In this document: piece by piece, positions 8,433 to 16,314 of the stretch
Position numbering within the stretch: the stretch's first letter is position 1
Layout: the number at the start of each line of letters is the position of its first letter
Origin: Leptospira selangorensis
Lineage (GTDB): Bacteria > Spirochaetota > Leptospiria > Leptospirales > Leptospiraceae
Direction of reading: 5' to 3'
NCBI RefSeq assembly: GCF_004769405.1
Contig: NZ_RQES01000027.1
Location: 1-64,000 of the forward strand
DNA: 64,000 nucleotides
Notes under the pieces: generated by a model
Database searches by the model: none
What the model saw: the letters and a program-made list of their open reading frames with translations, nothing else
Told to the model about the DNA's origin: nothing
Made by a program: the position numbers and the translations under genes

Positions 8433-9011
8433 ATGCCCAAAATCGTAAACCACGAAAAATATAAAGCCGAGATTCTCTCCAAGTGTGTGGATATTTTGGC
8501 GAGGCGAGGGTATTCGGCTGTTTCTATGAGAGAAATCGCCACCGAATTGGATGTTTCCACCGGAACTCTTTACCATTACTTCTCAACTAAAGAAGATATA
8601 TTTAAAGAACTCGTAAAGTTCGTACTTAATAAGGACATCGAAGAATTACAGGTCTATTCAAAGGGAGAAGATAACCAAACCATCGAAAAAAGAGTAGAAG
8701 CACTCTTCACAATGGTAAAGGATAGAGAGACCTATTTCCAAAATCTTCTCTATATCATTTGCGATGTTTCTAGATTAAAAAATCATGAAGAAGAAAAACA
8801 ACTCATCGCAGAAGCGATGAAAGAATACGTAACCATCATCACAAAACATTTAGGGATTACTAACCCGAATCTGAACAGACTTTTGATCAGTATTATTTTA
8901 GGAACAGTGGGCCAAAGGATTGTGGACCAAGAATCCATCAAACTGGATGAGGTAGCCGAAGTAGTGAAAGACTTTATGGGAGTGGTTCTAGCGAACACAT
9001 TCACTTTTTGA
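8433..9011 (+). CDS. TetR family transcriptional regulator
   Basis: The protein has about 192 residues from the ATG at 8433. The frame extends upstream to 8346, but that segment lacks conservation and the TetR domain begins at KYKAEILSKCVDIL. The helix-turn-helix is clear: VSMREIATELDVSTGTLYHY followed by FSTKEDIFKEL. The remaining residues form the helical ligand-binding and dimer domain. AGGA lies about 8 bases upstream of the ATG. The gene follows the patatin gene and may control it or nearby lipid genes, since TetR regulators of fatty-acid metabolism are common. The effector is unknown. Confidence 0.88.
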   Translation: MPKIVNHEKYKAEILSKCVDILARRGYSAVSMREIATELDVSTGTLYHYFSTKEDIFKELVKFVLNKDIEELQVYSKGEDNQTIEKRVEALFTMVKDRETYFQNLLYIICDVSRLKNHEEEKQLIAEAMKEYVTIITKHLGITNPNLNRLLISIILGTVGQRIVDQESIKLDEVAEVVKDFMGVVLANTFTF

Positions 9012-9073
9012 AGTTTTAGAGCCCAAGCCCATAAGCTTGCGGGAATTTTTTCTATATTGTAAGAATAAGCAGT

Positions 9074-9091
9074 TTGTTGGAATTCCAACAA
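9074..9091. repeat. Palindromic element, copy 1 (TTGTTGGAATTCCAACAA)
   Basis: This is a perfect 18-base palindrome in the gap between the convergent TetR and acyl-CoA synthetase genes. Related elements occur at 9205-9224 and 16200-16217, all sharing the core TGT-[TA]-GGAA-[TC]-TCC-[AT]-ACA. Similar short palindromes are, to my recollection, frequent in Leptospira intergenic DNA. Confidence 0.6.
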
Positions 9092-9140
9092 GAGTTATAT
9101 GTGAAAAATCGTTTGTAAAGATTAGAATTATATGATATAG

Positions 9141-9195
9141 GGACGGAGCGCTCCCACGAGCCACTCCCCGCCACCCAAAGCTAGGGTGGGGGCGG
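9141..9195. repeat. GC-rich hairpin island between two palindromic elements
   Basis: GGAGCGCTCC at 9145-9154 is a perfect palindrome. CCACCC at 9171-9176 pairs with GGGTGG at 9184-9189, and CCG/CGG (9168-9170 with 9093-type outer bases 9193-9195) extends the stem past a GGG bulge. The stretch is far more GC-rich than its surroundings and flanked by copies 1 and 2 of the short palindrome. It may be a mobile REP- or MITE-like unit, or a bidirectional terminator for the convergent genes on both sides. No T-run follows the stems. Confidence 0.45.
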
Positions 9196-9204
9196 CACTT
9201 TATC

Positions 9205-9224
9205 CATGTTGGAACTCCAACATG
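9205..9224. repeat. Palindromic element, copy 2 (CATGTTGGAACTCCAACATG)
   Basis: CATGTTGGA at 9205-9213 and TCCAACATG at 9216-9224 are exact inverses around an AC centre. It ends immediately before the stop codon of the minus-strand acyl-CoA synthetase at 9225, so it lies at the end of that transcript and could act as a terminator or mRNA-end hairpin. Confidence 0.6.
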
Positions 9225-11138
9225 TTATCTCAGAACTTCTTCTTTTTTGCCTGAATATATATCCCGAATTAAACCAGAATACTTATCTGTCACAACGTGT
9301 CGTTTTACTGAAAGTTTTGCAGTAAGTTCATCACCGGTCTCGAAAGGTTTAGGCAATAATCTAAAGTCCACTACCCTTTCGAATGATTTGAATCCATTCG
9401 TTGAAGAAATTGCATTTTTGATCACAGCTTGGATTTTTGCCGCACATTTTGTTTCTTCTTCCGCCGAACTAAAACCAACTCCCGGTTTGTATTCCGGGAA
9501 AAATTCCGGATTTGGAACGATTAGCGCAGAAAGATATTTTTGGTCCTGACCAATCACCATACATTGGAGTATGAATTCGGACTGGCTTAAAATATTTTCT
9601 ATAGGAACCGGCTCCACATTCTCGCCACCCAATAGAACGATTGTTTCTTTTGTTCTACCTACAATTTTCAAACAATCATTATAAGTCATCAATCCAAGGT
9701 CTCCTGTGTTGAACCACTCACCGCTCATCACTTTACGAGTATTTTCCTCGTCGTGATAATATCCGGACATGACCTGATCCCCTTTTACATGGATTTCTCC
9801 CTTAACCGAATATCCCTTAGGCCCACCTTCTTCCGTAGTCCAAAGGATTTTAGAAGTATTTGGATCCACAACTCTAAGAGAAGTTCCTTTATACAAAGGA
9901 CCTACTGTTCCCATTACCGCTTCATCCAGAATACGAACGGAGATAACAGGAGAAGTTTCAGTAAGACCGTATCCTTCCAAAACTTGGATCCCGATCGCGT
10001 TAAAAAATTTATCCACATGGATAGGAAGAGCTCCTCCACCGGAAACAGTTCCTTTCAATTTTCCGCCGGTTGCCTGGCGGATCTTTTTCAAAACGATCAG
10101 ATCCAAAAGTGTAGCCGGAAGAATATTCAAAATATATTGTAGAACTTTAAAAATTCCTACAAAAGAAGAGACAATTGAACTTCTTCCGGTTAGATCCAAT
10201 TCTCTAAAACCAAGCCAACGTTTTGCGGATTGGATATTTGAAGAGAAAAAGAGTGCCGCATGAAACAGACTTTGTTTTACGCCGGAAGACTTAGCTACTG
10301 TGGCATAAATCCCCTGATACACACTTTCCCAGAGTCTAGGGGCAGAAGCCATAAACGTAGGTTTTACTTTTTTAAGATCTTCCTTCAATGTTCTAACGGA
10401 AGAATAATACGTACCCGCTCCGAAATGGATACATACCATCTCAAACATTCTTTCAAAACTATGCCATACAGGAAGAATGGAAAGTATCCTTTCTCCTGCT
10501 TCTAGTTTGATAGGGATACGATTGATCTGAGACATTATATTTTTATGAGTTAAAGGAACTCCTTTAGGACGACCTGTGGTTCCAGCGGTATAGATCAGCG
10601 TAAAAAGATCTTCCTCTTGGATTTGGGATATCCTCTTCTCCATTTCACGGTTGCCTTTATCTCTTAATTCTTTTCCTCTTTGTACCAGATCCCAAAATCT
10701 GAGTTCTTTTCCAGTACCCTTAGAATTCTTATCAATTAGAATAATTGTATGTACGTTCTGGATTGCACTTTGGTTTTGATAGAGTTTTTTTAGGACTGAA
10801 TCGTTTTCTGCGAATACGATCGTAGCACCGCTATGAGGAAGAATATGATTTAGATCGGAATCGGTGACATCCGTTCCTCTCGGAACATCCGCGCCACCCG
10901 CCATAACGATCGCATAATCGGTGATAATCCATTCCAAACGGTTATCTGCAAGAACGGCAGCATGTCCCTTATACGGAAATTCCAATTCTATAAGTGCAGT
11001 CCCAAGCTGTAATCCCAACTCGTACAATTCCGAATAGCCTACGGAATCGAATTCTCCCGAAGAATTTTTAGTTAGAAACGCGGGCTGATTCCCATATTTA
11101 TTTTTGGACGATTGATATAAATCGGCAAGAGTTTTCAT
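9225..11138 (-). CDS. Long-chain acyl-CoA synthetase (AMP-forming), paralogue 1
   Basis: The enzyme activates fatty acids with ATP and CoA, the first step of fatty-acid use, which is the main carbon source of leptospires. It has about 637 residues from the ATG at 11138, chosen because a near-perfect AGGAGG lies just upstream. The longer frame to 11180 is unlikely. Signatures are the P-loop YTAGTTGRPKG, the A8-type GYGLTETSP and the adenylate motif WFNTGDLG followed by [17 protein letters not shown]. The gene is last in a minus-strand set with the AraC regulator and glpD. A second paralogue lies at 48227-50266. Confidence 0.92.
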   Translation of the reverse strand: MKTLADLYQSSKNKYGNQPAFLTKNSSGEFDSVGYSELYELGLQLGTALIELEFPYKGHAAVLADNRLEWIITDYAIVMAGGADVPRGTDVTDSDLNHILPHSGATIVFAENDSVLKKLYQNQSAIQNVHTIILIDKNSKGTGKELRFWDLVQRGKELRDKGNREMEKRISQIQEEDLFTLIYTAGTTGRPKGVPLTHKNIMSQINRIPIKLEAGERILSILPVWHSFERMFEMVCIHFGAGTYYSSVRTLKEDLKKVKPTFMASAPRLWESVYQGIYATVAKSSGVKQSLFHAALFFSSNIQSAKRWLGFRELDLTGRSSIVSSFVGIFKVLQYILNILPATLLDLIVLKKIRQATGGKLKGTVSGGGALPIHVDKFFNAIGIQVLEGYGLTETSPVISVRILDEAVMGTVGPLYKGTSLRVVDPNTSKILWTTEEGGPKGYSVKGEIHVKGDQVMSGYYHDEENTRKVMSGEWFNTGDLGLMTYNDCLKIVGRTKETIVLLGGENVEPVPIENILSQSEFILQCMVIGQDQKYLSALIVPNPEFFPEYKPGVGFSSAEEETKCAAKIQAVIKNAISSTNGFKSFERVVDFRLLPKPFETGDELTAKLSVKRHVVTDKYSGLIRDIYSGKKEEVLR

Positions 11139-11218
11139 GCCACCTCCTAGGATGGAGGAAAGTATAGAGCCGACTTGCAAGTTTGTCGTCCTGGCGTATA
11201 ACTCAGGACGTGCGAATT

Positions 11219-12331
11219 TTAAAATTTTAACGAAGCTTTGTATAAGACTGCGGTTTTTCTGAATTCGCTAGGTGTAGAATCCACAAATTTCTTAAATGCT
11301 TCATTAAATGCAGATTTAGAATTGAATCCAACTGATTCTGAAATCGCTAAAATAGAACGATCAGGATCTTCTAAGAGCAAAACTTTTGCTTCTTCTACCC
11401 TCCATGAATTGATATAATCCGAAAATTTCATGGATAGACGTTGGTTTAAAAATTCGGATAGTTGGTGGTTGGTTAGGCCTAACTCTTCTGCAAGTTGTGA
11501 AAGTGTAAGATCTTCGTCCGCATAAGCCTTCTCTCTTCTCATCAATGCTTCTAAACGATCTTTAATCTTAGATTCATCCATTCCTTTCAGTCTAGATTTT
11601 TTATAACGGACTTCTCTTAAACTTTTTCCAACAAAGCCAAGCCAATTCGGTTCCCGCTGAGATAGTAAAAAACCTACCACTAACAAAACCGGAAGGCTGA
11701 ATATACTCTCTTTTACGAATTCAATTCTTCTTAAAATGGAACCAGTGAGTCCCCAGAAGATCACAAAACAAACGAGGCATATGAAGATTAAAAACATTCT
11801 TCTGGCTCTTTCTTCATTCTCGTCTTGTTCTGAACGGAATAAGTAACTTCTGTAAATCCAGAGCAAAGGTAGAAAATAGGAAAGGATCGAAATTTTAGGA
11901 GTGATCTGCAGGAACACAAGTATACTCGAGTAGGTTTTTCCTTGTGTGATCTCTTGTAATGTGCGAAGTCTAAATTCTTCTGAGCCGAGCCAAAAAGGTA
12001 AAAGTAAAATTACGGAAAATAGAATTGGCAGAAAATGAAGAAGGTTCTCTTTTTTAGAAAGTTCCAGTCCGAGTAAAGTGATCTGAAAGTGGATATATAG
12101 AAGAGGAGCAATTCCCAATGCAAAAGGAATATGGATCGCATACAAGACCGGATATGTTTTGACCAACCCGGAAAGGAATGTTGCAGCTCCCACAAGCCAG
12201 AAAGAAGAACAAAACATGATTAGAGAGGCTCTGGTCCTTTCTCCCAAAGAAGCGGGAGAAAGTAAGATCCCCAAAGACCAGATCCAACCGAAGGCAATCC
12301 CAAAAACTAAATAAGCAGTTTCTAAATCCAT
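11219..12331 (-). CDS. AraC family regulator with N-terminal membrane domain
   Basis: Residues about 1-215 contain six or seven hydrophobic segments, and residues about 260-360 form an AraC DNA-binding domain with both helix-turn-helix units (LSQLAEELGLTNHQLSEFLN and SILAISESVGFNSKSAFNEAFKKF). This architecture, a 7TM-like sensor joined to an AraC domain, is known in spirochaetes and Bacteroidetes and suggests a membrane-bound regulator. It lies 46 bases after glpD and 80 bases before an acyl-CoA synthetase gene on the same strand. A role in lipid or glycerol metabolism is inferred from context only. The ribosome site is weak. Confidence 0.82.
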   Translation of the reverse strand: MDLETAYLVFGIAFGWIWSLGILLSPASLGERTRASLIMFCSSFWLVGAATFLSGLVKTYPVLYAIHIPFALGIAPLLYIHFQITLLGLELSKKENLLHFLPILFSVILLLPFWLGSEEFRLRTLQEITQGKTYSSILVFLQITPKISILSYFLPLLWIYRSYLFRSEQDENEERARRMFLIFICLVCFVIFWGLTGSILRRIEFVKESIFSLPVLLVVGFLLSQREPNWLGFVGKSLREVRYKKSRLKGMDESKIKDRLEALMRREKAYADEDLTLSQLAEELGLTNHQLSEFLNQRLSMKFSDYINSWRVEEAKVLLLEDPDRSILAISESVGFNSKSAFNEAFKKFVDSTPSEFRKTAVLYKASLKF

Positions 12332-12377
12332 GTAACTAGCTTACTAAAGAGATACCAGATTGAAACTAGATGAAAAG

Positions 12378-14012
12378 TCAAAAATGATAACGAGAGAGTA
12401 TATCCGAACTTTCCGCTTTTTTTCGCGCAGGGTTCCAACCCAGGGTTTTCCCCAATTCTTCGATGATCCTATGAAGTGATTCGGAAGAAGGTGCGCCAGG
12501 CACTCCTACTCCTGATCTACGGAAGAAAAAGTCCGTCCCCTTTTCAATTTTCTCTTCGGAGGCGATATAACGGATCTCAGCAGTATTGAACTCTTCTCCA
12601 TTATTCAAGGTCACAAATTCGTCGTTCGTTTTTTGGTATTTAAGAACTTCGTAAGCCAAACTTCCATATCTAGCGCCTAAGGTTTCCAAATATTCCCCGG
12701 AGAGTTTCGGGTATTTTTTAGTAAGCCCTTTTACTAAAGAAGAATGGTCCGAAAATTCTCCCGAAGAAAGCGGGATCTGATCCGTTTCACAAGGCAAAAA
12801 TTTTCCAGGCAGATACTCGCAGAGTTTGTCCGTAATCTTCTCCGCTAAATGCCTACTAGTCGTATATTTTCCGCCCAAAGCAGTATAGAATCCTGGAAGC
12901 CCTTTTTCTTTATGATCTAAAATTTCAGTTTTACGGGAAGCATTGTAAGTGTCCGATTTTTCACCGGGATCTTCTACCAAAGGCCTCATTCCACCATAAT
13001 AAAAATCCACATCCGATTCAGTTAGATCCGAATATCCGAATGCAATATTAATTTCTTCTAATAAACCTTGGATATCGGATTTTGTGACCTTAAATTTATC
13101 CGGAGAATCCGAGAATACGGTATCCGTTGTTCCTATGATTGTTTTACCTCTCCAAGGAAGAACGAACATATGAGTTTTATCTCTTTTCTTTAAAACTATC
13201 GCCTTGGAAACGGTCAATGCCCTGGTTACAATATGGATCCCTTTGGATCGGACGAGCACCTTGTCCATTCCAACTCCTGCCAAAGATTCTACAAAATCCG
13301 CCCAAGGACCTGCGGCATTCACCACTGTTTTTGCAAAAACAGGATACGTTTTACCGCTTCTTTTATCTTTTAAGATTGCCTGATAAACTTCTCCTTGCTT
13401 AGAAATCGCAACTAGCTCCGTATAATTGAGAGCAGTTCCTCCTTTTTTTTCGGCGGAGAAGATGAATTCACATGTATGTCTTTCCGGATTCGTGTTCTGA
13501 TAATCGTAATATAAAAATCCACCTTTAAGCCCGTTTCTAGGAAGACTCGGAGCTTCCATCACTACTTCTTCCGGTGATAAAAATCTATATTTAGGGATCC
13601 AAGAATCCGAACTGATATTTTTATTTCGATCGTACGAAAAATAATCATACATTCCAAGGCCGATATTGGTGATCCACTTTTCTGAATTAGAATATATCGG
13701 AATAATAAAGCCTAATGTTTTGAGAGCATGAGGACTGATCTTTGCAAGTATCCTTCTTTCTCTTAATGATTCTCGCACTAGCCCAAACTCTGCATTTTTT
13801 AAATATCTTAAACCTCCGTGAATTAATTTAGAGGTGGCTTGGGTTGTCCCGGAAGCAAAATCATTTTTCTCAACAAGAACTGCCTTTAACCCGCGTAAGG
13901 TGGCATCCCACAAAGTAGTGGCACCTGTAATCCCTCCCCCTATCACTAAGGTATCGAAAACTTGAGAAGAAATCGGAAAAGAAGGAGTTTTAGCGTCTTT
14001 TGTTTTGGCCAT
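12378..14012 (-). CDS. glpD: Glycerol-3-phosphate dehydrogenase (FAD)
   Basis: GlpD oxidises glycerol 3-phosphate to DHAP at the inner membrane and feeds electrons to quinone. It has 544 residues, within the family range. The N-terminal FAD motif VIGGGITGATTLWDATLRG is followed by the GlpD signature FASGTTQATSKLIHGGLRYL. IIGTTDTVF and a C-terminal helical DAO_C domain are also present. Together with the adjacent acyl-CoA synthetase it fits use of lipid-derived glycerol and fatty acids. The gene heads a minus-strand cluster and is divergent from the SpoIIE-type gene over about 158 bases with no obvious operator. Confidence 0.93.
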   Translation of the reverse strand: MAKTKDAKTPSFPISSQVFDTLVIGGGITGATTLWDATLRGLKAVLVEKNDFASGTTQATSKLIHGGLRYLKNAEFGLVRESLRERRILAKISPHALKTLGFIIPIYSNSEKWITNIGLGMYDYFSYDRNKNISSDSWIPKYRFLSPEEVVMEAPSLPRNGLKGGFLYYDYQNTNPERHTCEFIFSAEKKGGTALNYTELVAISKQGEVYQAILKDKRSGKTYPVFAKTVVNAAGPWADFVESLAGVGMDKVLVRSKGIHIVTRALTVSKAIVLKKRDKTHMFVLPWRGKTIIGTTDTVFSDSPDKFKVTKSDIQGLLEEINIAFGYSDLTESDVDFYYGGMRPLVEDPGEKSDTYNASRKTEILDHKEKGLPGFYTALGGKYTTSRHLAEKITDKLCEYLPGKFLPCETDQIPLSSGEFSDHSSLVKGLTKKYPKLSGEYLETLGARYGSLAYEVLKYQKTNDEFVTLNNGEEFNTAEIRYIASEEKIEKGTDFFFRRSGVGVPGAPSSESLHRIIEELGKTLGWNPARKKAESSDILSRYHF

Positions 14013-14170
14013 AGATTCACAGCTTGGATTCGAGAACTCGGTCGGTCAAGACATTAGAAATTACACAAGTTTCTTTACTCCAAATCAGTAGATGATAATT
14101 TTTGTTTAGACCCGGTTCTTATTTCCCACTTATTTTAGGGACTTGAACCGAACGGAGTTCGATTCAGTAG

Positions 14171-16180
14171 ATGTCATATACTTCCTCCCGGGCAGGTAGT
14201 TTTCAAAACAAATGGAATTCTATTCTAGGTTTTTTTAAGAAGGACCCAGATCGAGAAGTGTATGAAAAAGAATACATTCATGATCTGAAAAGACAGAACC
14301 GCGCCATCCAGTATCCAGGTGCAGTACTTGCGATGTTTGTATGGTTGGGTTTCGCTTTTGGAACGGACCAAAAATTACATCCCGAATTTCCTGAACTTTT
14401 TTATTTCCGGATCGGATTCTCCCTAGTTGGAGTTCTTTGTTTAATTTTCCTTCTATTGGATACATTGTTTAGGATCCCCACTCGCAAATATAGTTTGGAA
14501 ATGGCATATGTATTCATTGCCTACCTTCTACTTTGTACCTCCTTTTTCACGGGTAGAATTGCAGACGATCCAAATTACGTATCAGGACTACAGATCGCTC
14601 TTATCACGATCGTATTTGTTCCTCTTCCTAAAAATTCATATTTCGTATTTTTAATATTATCTTTCATTTCTTTCGTCAGTTCCGCCCTTATTTATTCTCC
14701 GAATTTGAGCACTCCTCAGGCTGCGTATTCCATGCAGAATCTTGGGATTGCATTCCTTCTGACCCTGGTCTTCTCTATAATCCTGGAAAGATATCGTTTC
14801 GTTAGCTTTGTAAGCAGATTTAAGATCCAAGAAAGTAATAAAGAAATTTCGGAAAAAATGCAGCAGATCCAGGCTTTAAAAGAAAAGCAGGACGGAGATT
14901 ATTTTTTAACAGCACTTCTTCTCTCTCCTTTGATCAAATTAGACAATTCCGAAAATTCCGCGGTCAAAGTGGAATTCCTACTGGATCAATACAAAAAATT
15001 CTCCTTCAAGGAAAAAGATTACGAACTGGGGGGAGACTTCTTAAGCGCGTATATAGTAAAAATACAAGATAGAGATTACACTGCATTCATTAACGGAGAC
15101 GCGATGGGAAAATCCATCCAGGGTGCAGGCGGTGCATTGGTCTTAGGTTCGGTATTTAATTCTATCATAAGTCGAACTAGACTTTCTCCGGAGATACAAT
15201 CTAAGTCTCCGGAACGCTGGTTGAAAGAAGCGTTTATAGACCTACAAAATGTATTCGAAACGTTCGACGGTTTTATGTTGATCTCCGCGGTTTTGGGGAT
15301 CGTAGAACATTCTACCGGAGCAATGTATTATATAAATGCGGAACATCCTTGGCCTGTATTATACAGGGATGGAAAGGCGATGTTTTTAGGAGCGGAATCC
15401 AATATTCGTAAATTAGGTATTTCCGAAATGTTCGGTACCAAGATCCAAGTCCAAACATTCCGAATGCTTCCTGGAGATACGATCTTCTGCGGATCTGACG
15501 GTAGAGATGATCTGGTATTAGAAGAGGATTTTTCAGGTAAAAGAGTGATGAACGAGGATGAGACAATCTTCTTAGCCTCTGTGGAAGAAAGTGGCGGAAA
15601 ATTAAAAACGATCCGTAGATCCCTTATTAGTAGAGGAAAACTTTCGGATGATTTAAGTATATTATCTATTTCTTATAATCCTACCAGAAATCCTTATATG
15701 GAAGATAAAAAATCCATCTCGGAAGCAGAGTCCATTTTCCAAAAAGGAAACACAAAGGATGCAATACGAGTTTTGGAAGAAGGTTTAAATAAATCAGGCG
15801 TAGTTGGAGAACGTTATTTTCCTCAGGTTGCCAAACTTCTATCCAGATGGTACGATAAAATATCAGAATTCAAAAAAGCTGCAGAATGGGCGGAGAAGTC
15901 CCTATCCTGGGATCCTTCTGAAACAGAACTTTTATTTTATTCTTCTATACTTTGGAAGAAGGCTTATACGCAGAAAAAAGACTCTGAATATCTGAAATCA
16001 GCTGCGGAACTCGGTGAAAAGTTAAGGGTACGTTCTCCGAATCATTTGAAAAATCTGATCAACCTGTCGGATATTTATAGATTACTTGGCAATTCTTTCC
16101 GGGCGAAAAAATTATTGGATGAGGCATCTCTCCTTTCTCCGGATGATCCGAAGATCGCAGAGTTAAGAAAACGTCTATAG
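14171..16180 (+). CDS. Membrane SpoIIE-type PP2C phosphatase with C-terminal TPR repeats
   Basis: The protein has 669 residues. About six transmembrane segments span residues 45-225, then comes a short coiled coil, then a SpoIIE/RsbU-like PP2C phosphatase domain (about 260-515). Visible metal and active-site features are GGDFLSAY, NGDAMGKSIQGAGGALV and PGDTIFCGSDGRDDL. Residues about 520-669 form TPR-like helical pairs, a fusion that may recruit a partner. Such phosphatases usually dephosphorylate anti-anti-sigma proteins, but no STAS or anti-sigma gene is in the window. GGAG precedes the ATG by about 13 bases. The gene is monocistronic or reads into the flavoprotein gene past a palindromic element. 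Confidence 0.85.
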   Translation: MSYTSSRAGSFQNKWNSILGFFKKDPDREVYEKEYIHDLKRQNRAIQYPGAVLAMFVWLGFAFGTDQKLHPEFPELFYFRIGFSLVGVLCLIFLLLDTLFRIPTRKYSLEMAYVFIAYLLLCTSFFTGRIADDPNYVSGLQIALITIVFVPLPKNSYFVFLILSFISFVSSALIYSPNLSTPQAAYSMQNLGIAFLLTLVFSIILERYRFVSFVSRFKIQESNKEISEKMQQIQALKEKQDGDYFLTALLLSPLIKLDNSENSAVKVEFLLDQYKKFSFKEKDYELGGDFLSAYIVKIQDRDYTAFINGDAMGKSIQGAGGALVLGSVFNSIISRTRLSPEIQSKSPERWLKEAFIDLQNVFETFDGFMLISAVLGIVEHSTGAMYYINAEHPWPVLYRDGKAMFLGAESNIRKLGISEMFGTKIQVQTFRMLPGDTIFCGSDGRDDLVLEEDFSGKRVMNEDETIFLASVEESGGKLKTIRRSLISRGKLSDDLSILSISYNPTRNPYMEDKKSISEAESIFQKGNTKDAIRVLEEGLNKSGVVGERYFPQVAKLLSRWYDKISEFKKAAEWAEKSLSWDPSETELLFYSSILWKKAYTQKKDSEYLKSAAELGEKLRVRSPNHLKNLINLSDIYRLLGNSFRAKKLLDEASLLSPDDPKIAELRKRL

Positions 16181-16199
16181 GATTTACTTTGGACTACCC

Positions 16200-16217
16200 A
16201 TGTAGGAACTCCTACAT
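16200..16217. repeat. Palindromic element, copy 3 (ATGTAGGAACTCCTACAT)
   Basis: ATGTAGGA and TCCTACAT are exact inverses around AC. The element lies 20 bases after the stop of the SpoIIE-TPR gene. It matches copies 1 and 2 near 9.1 kb except for compensating changes that preserve the stem (GTTGG/CCAAC becomes GTAGG/CCTAC), which argues for selection on the fold or dyad rather than on sequence. Confidence 0.6.
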
Positions 16218-16314
16218 CTGATATTTGATCTAGATCGAAAATCCTTTTTACCTTGCCCTCAGGGAAGATTCGTATTTATTGGAAACGTTTTTAATTAATC
16301 GGAGAAAGACTAAA

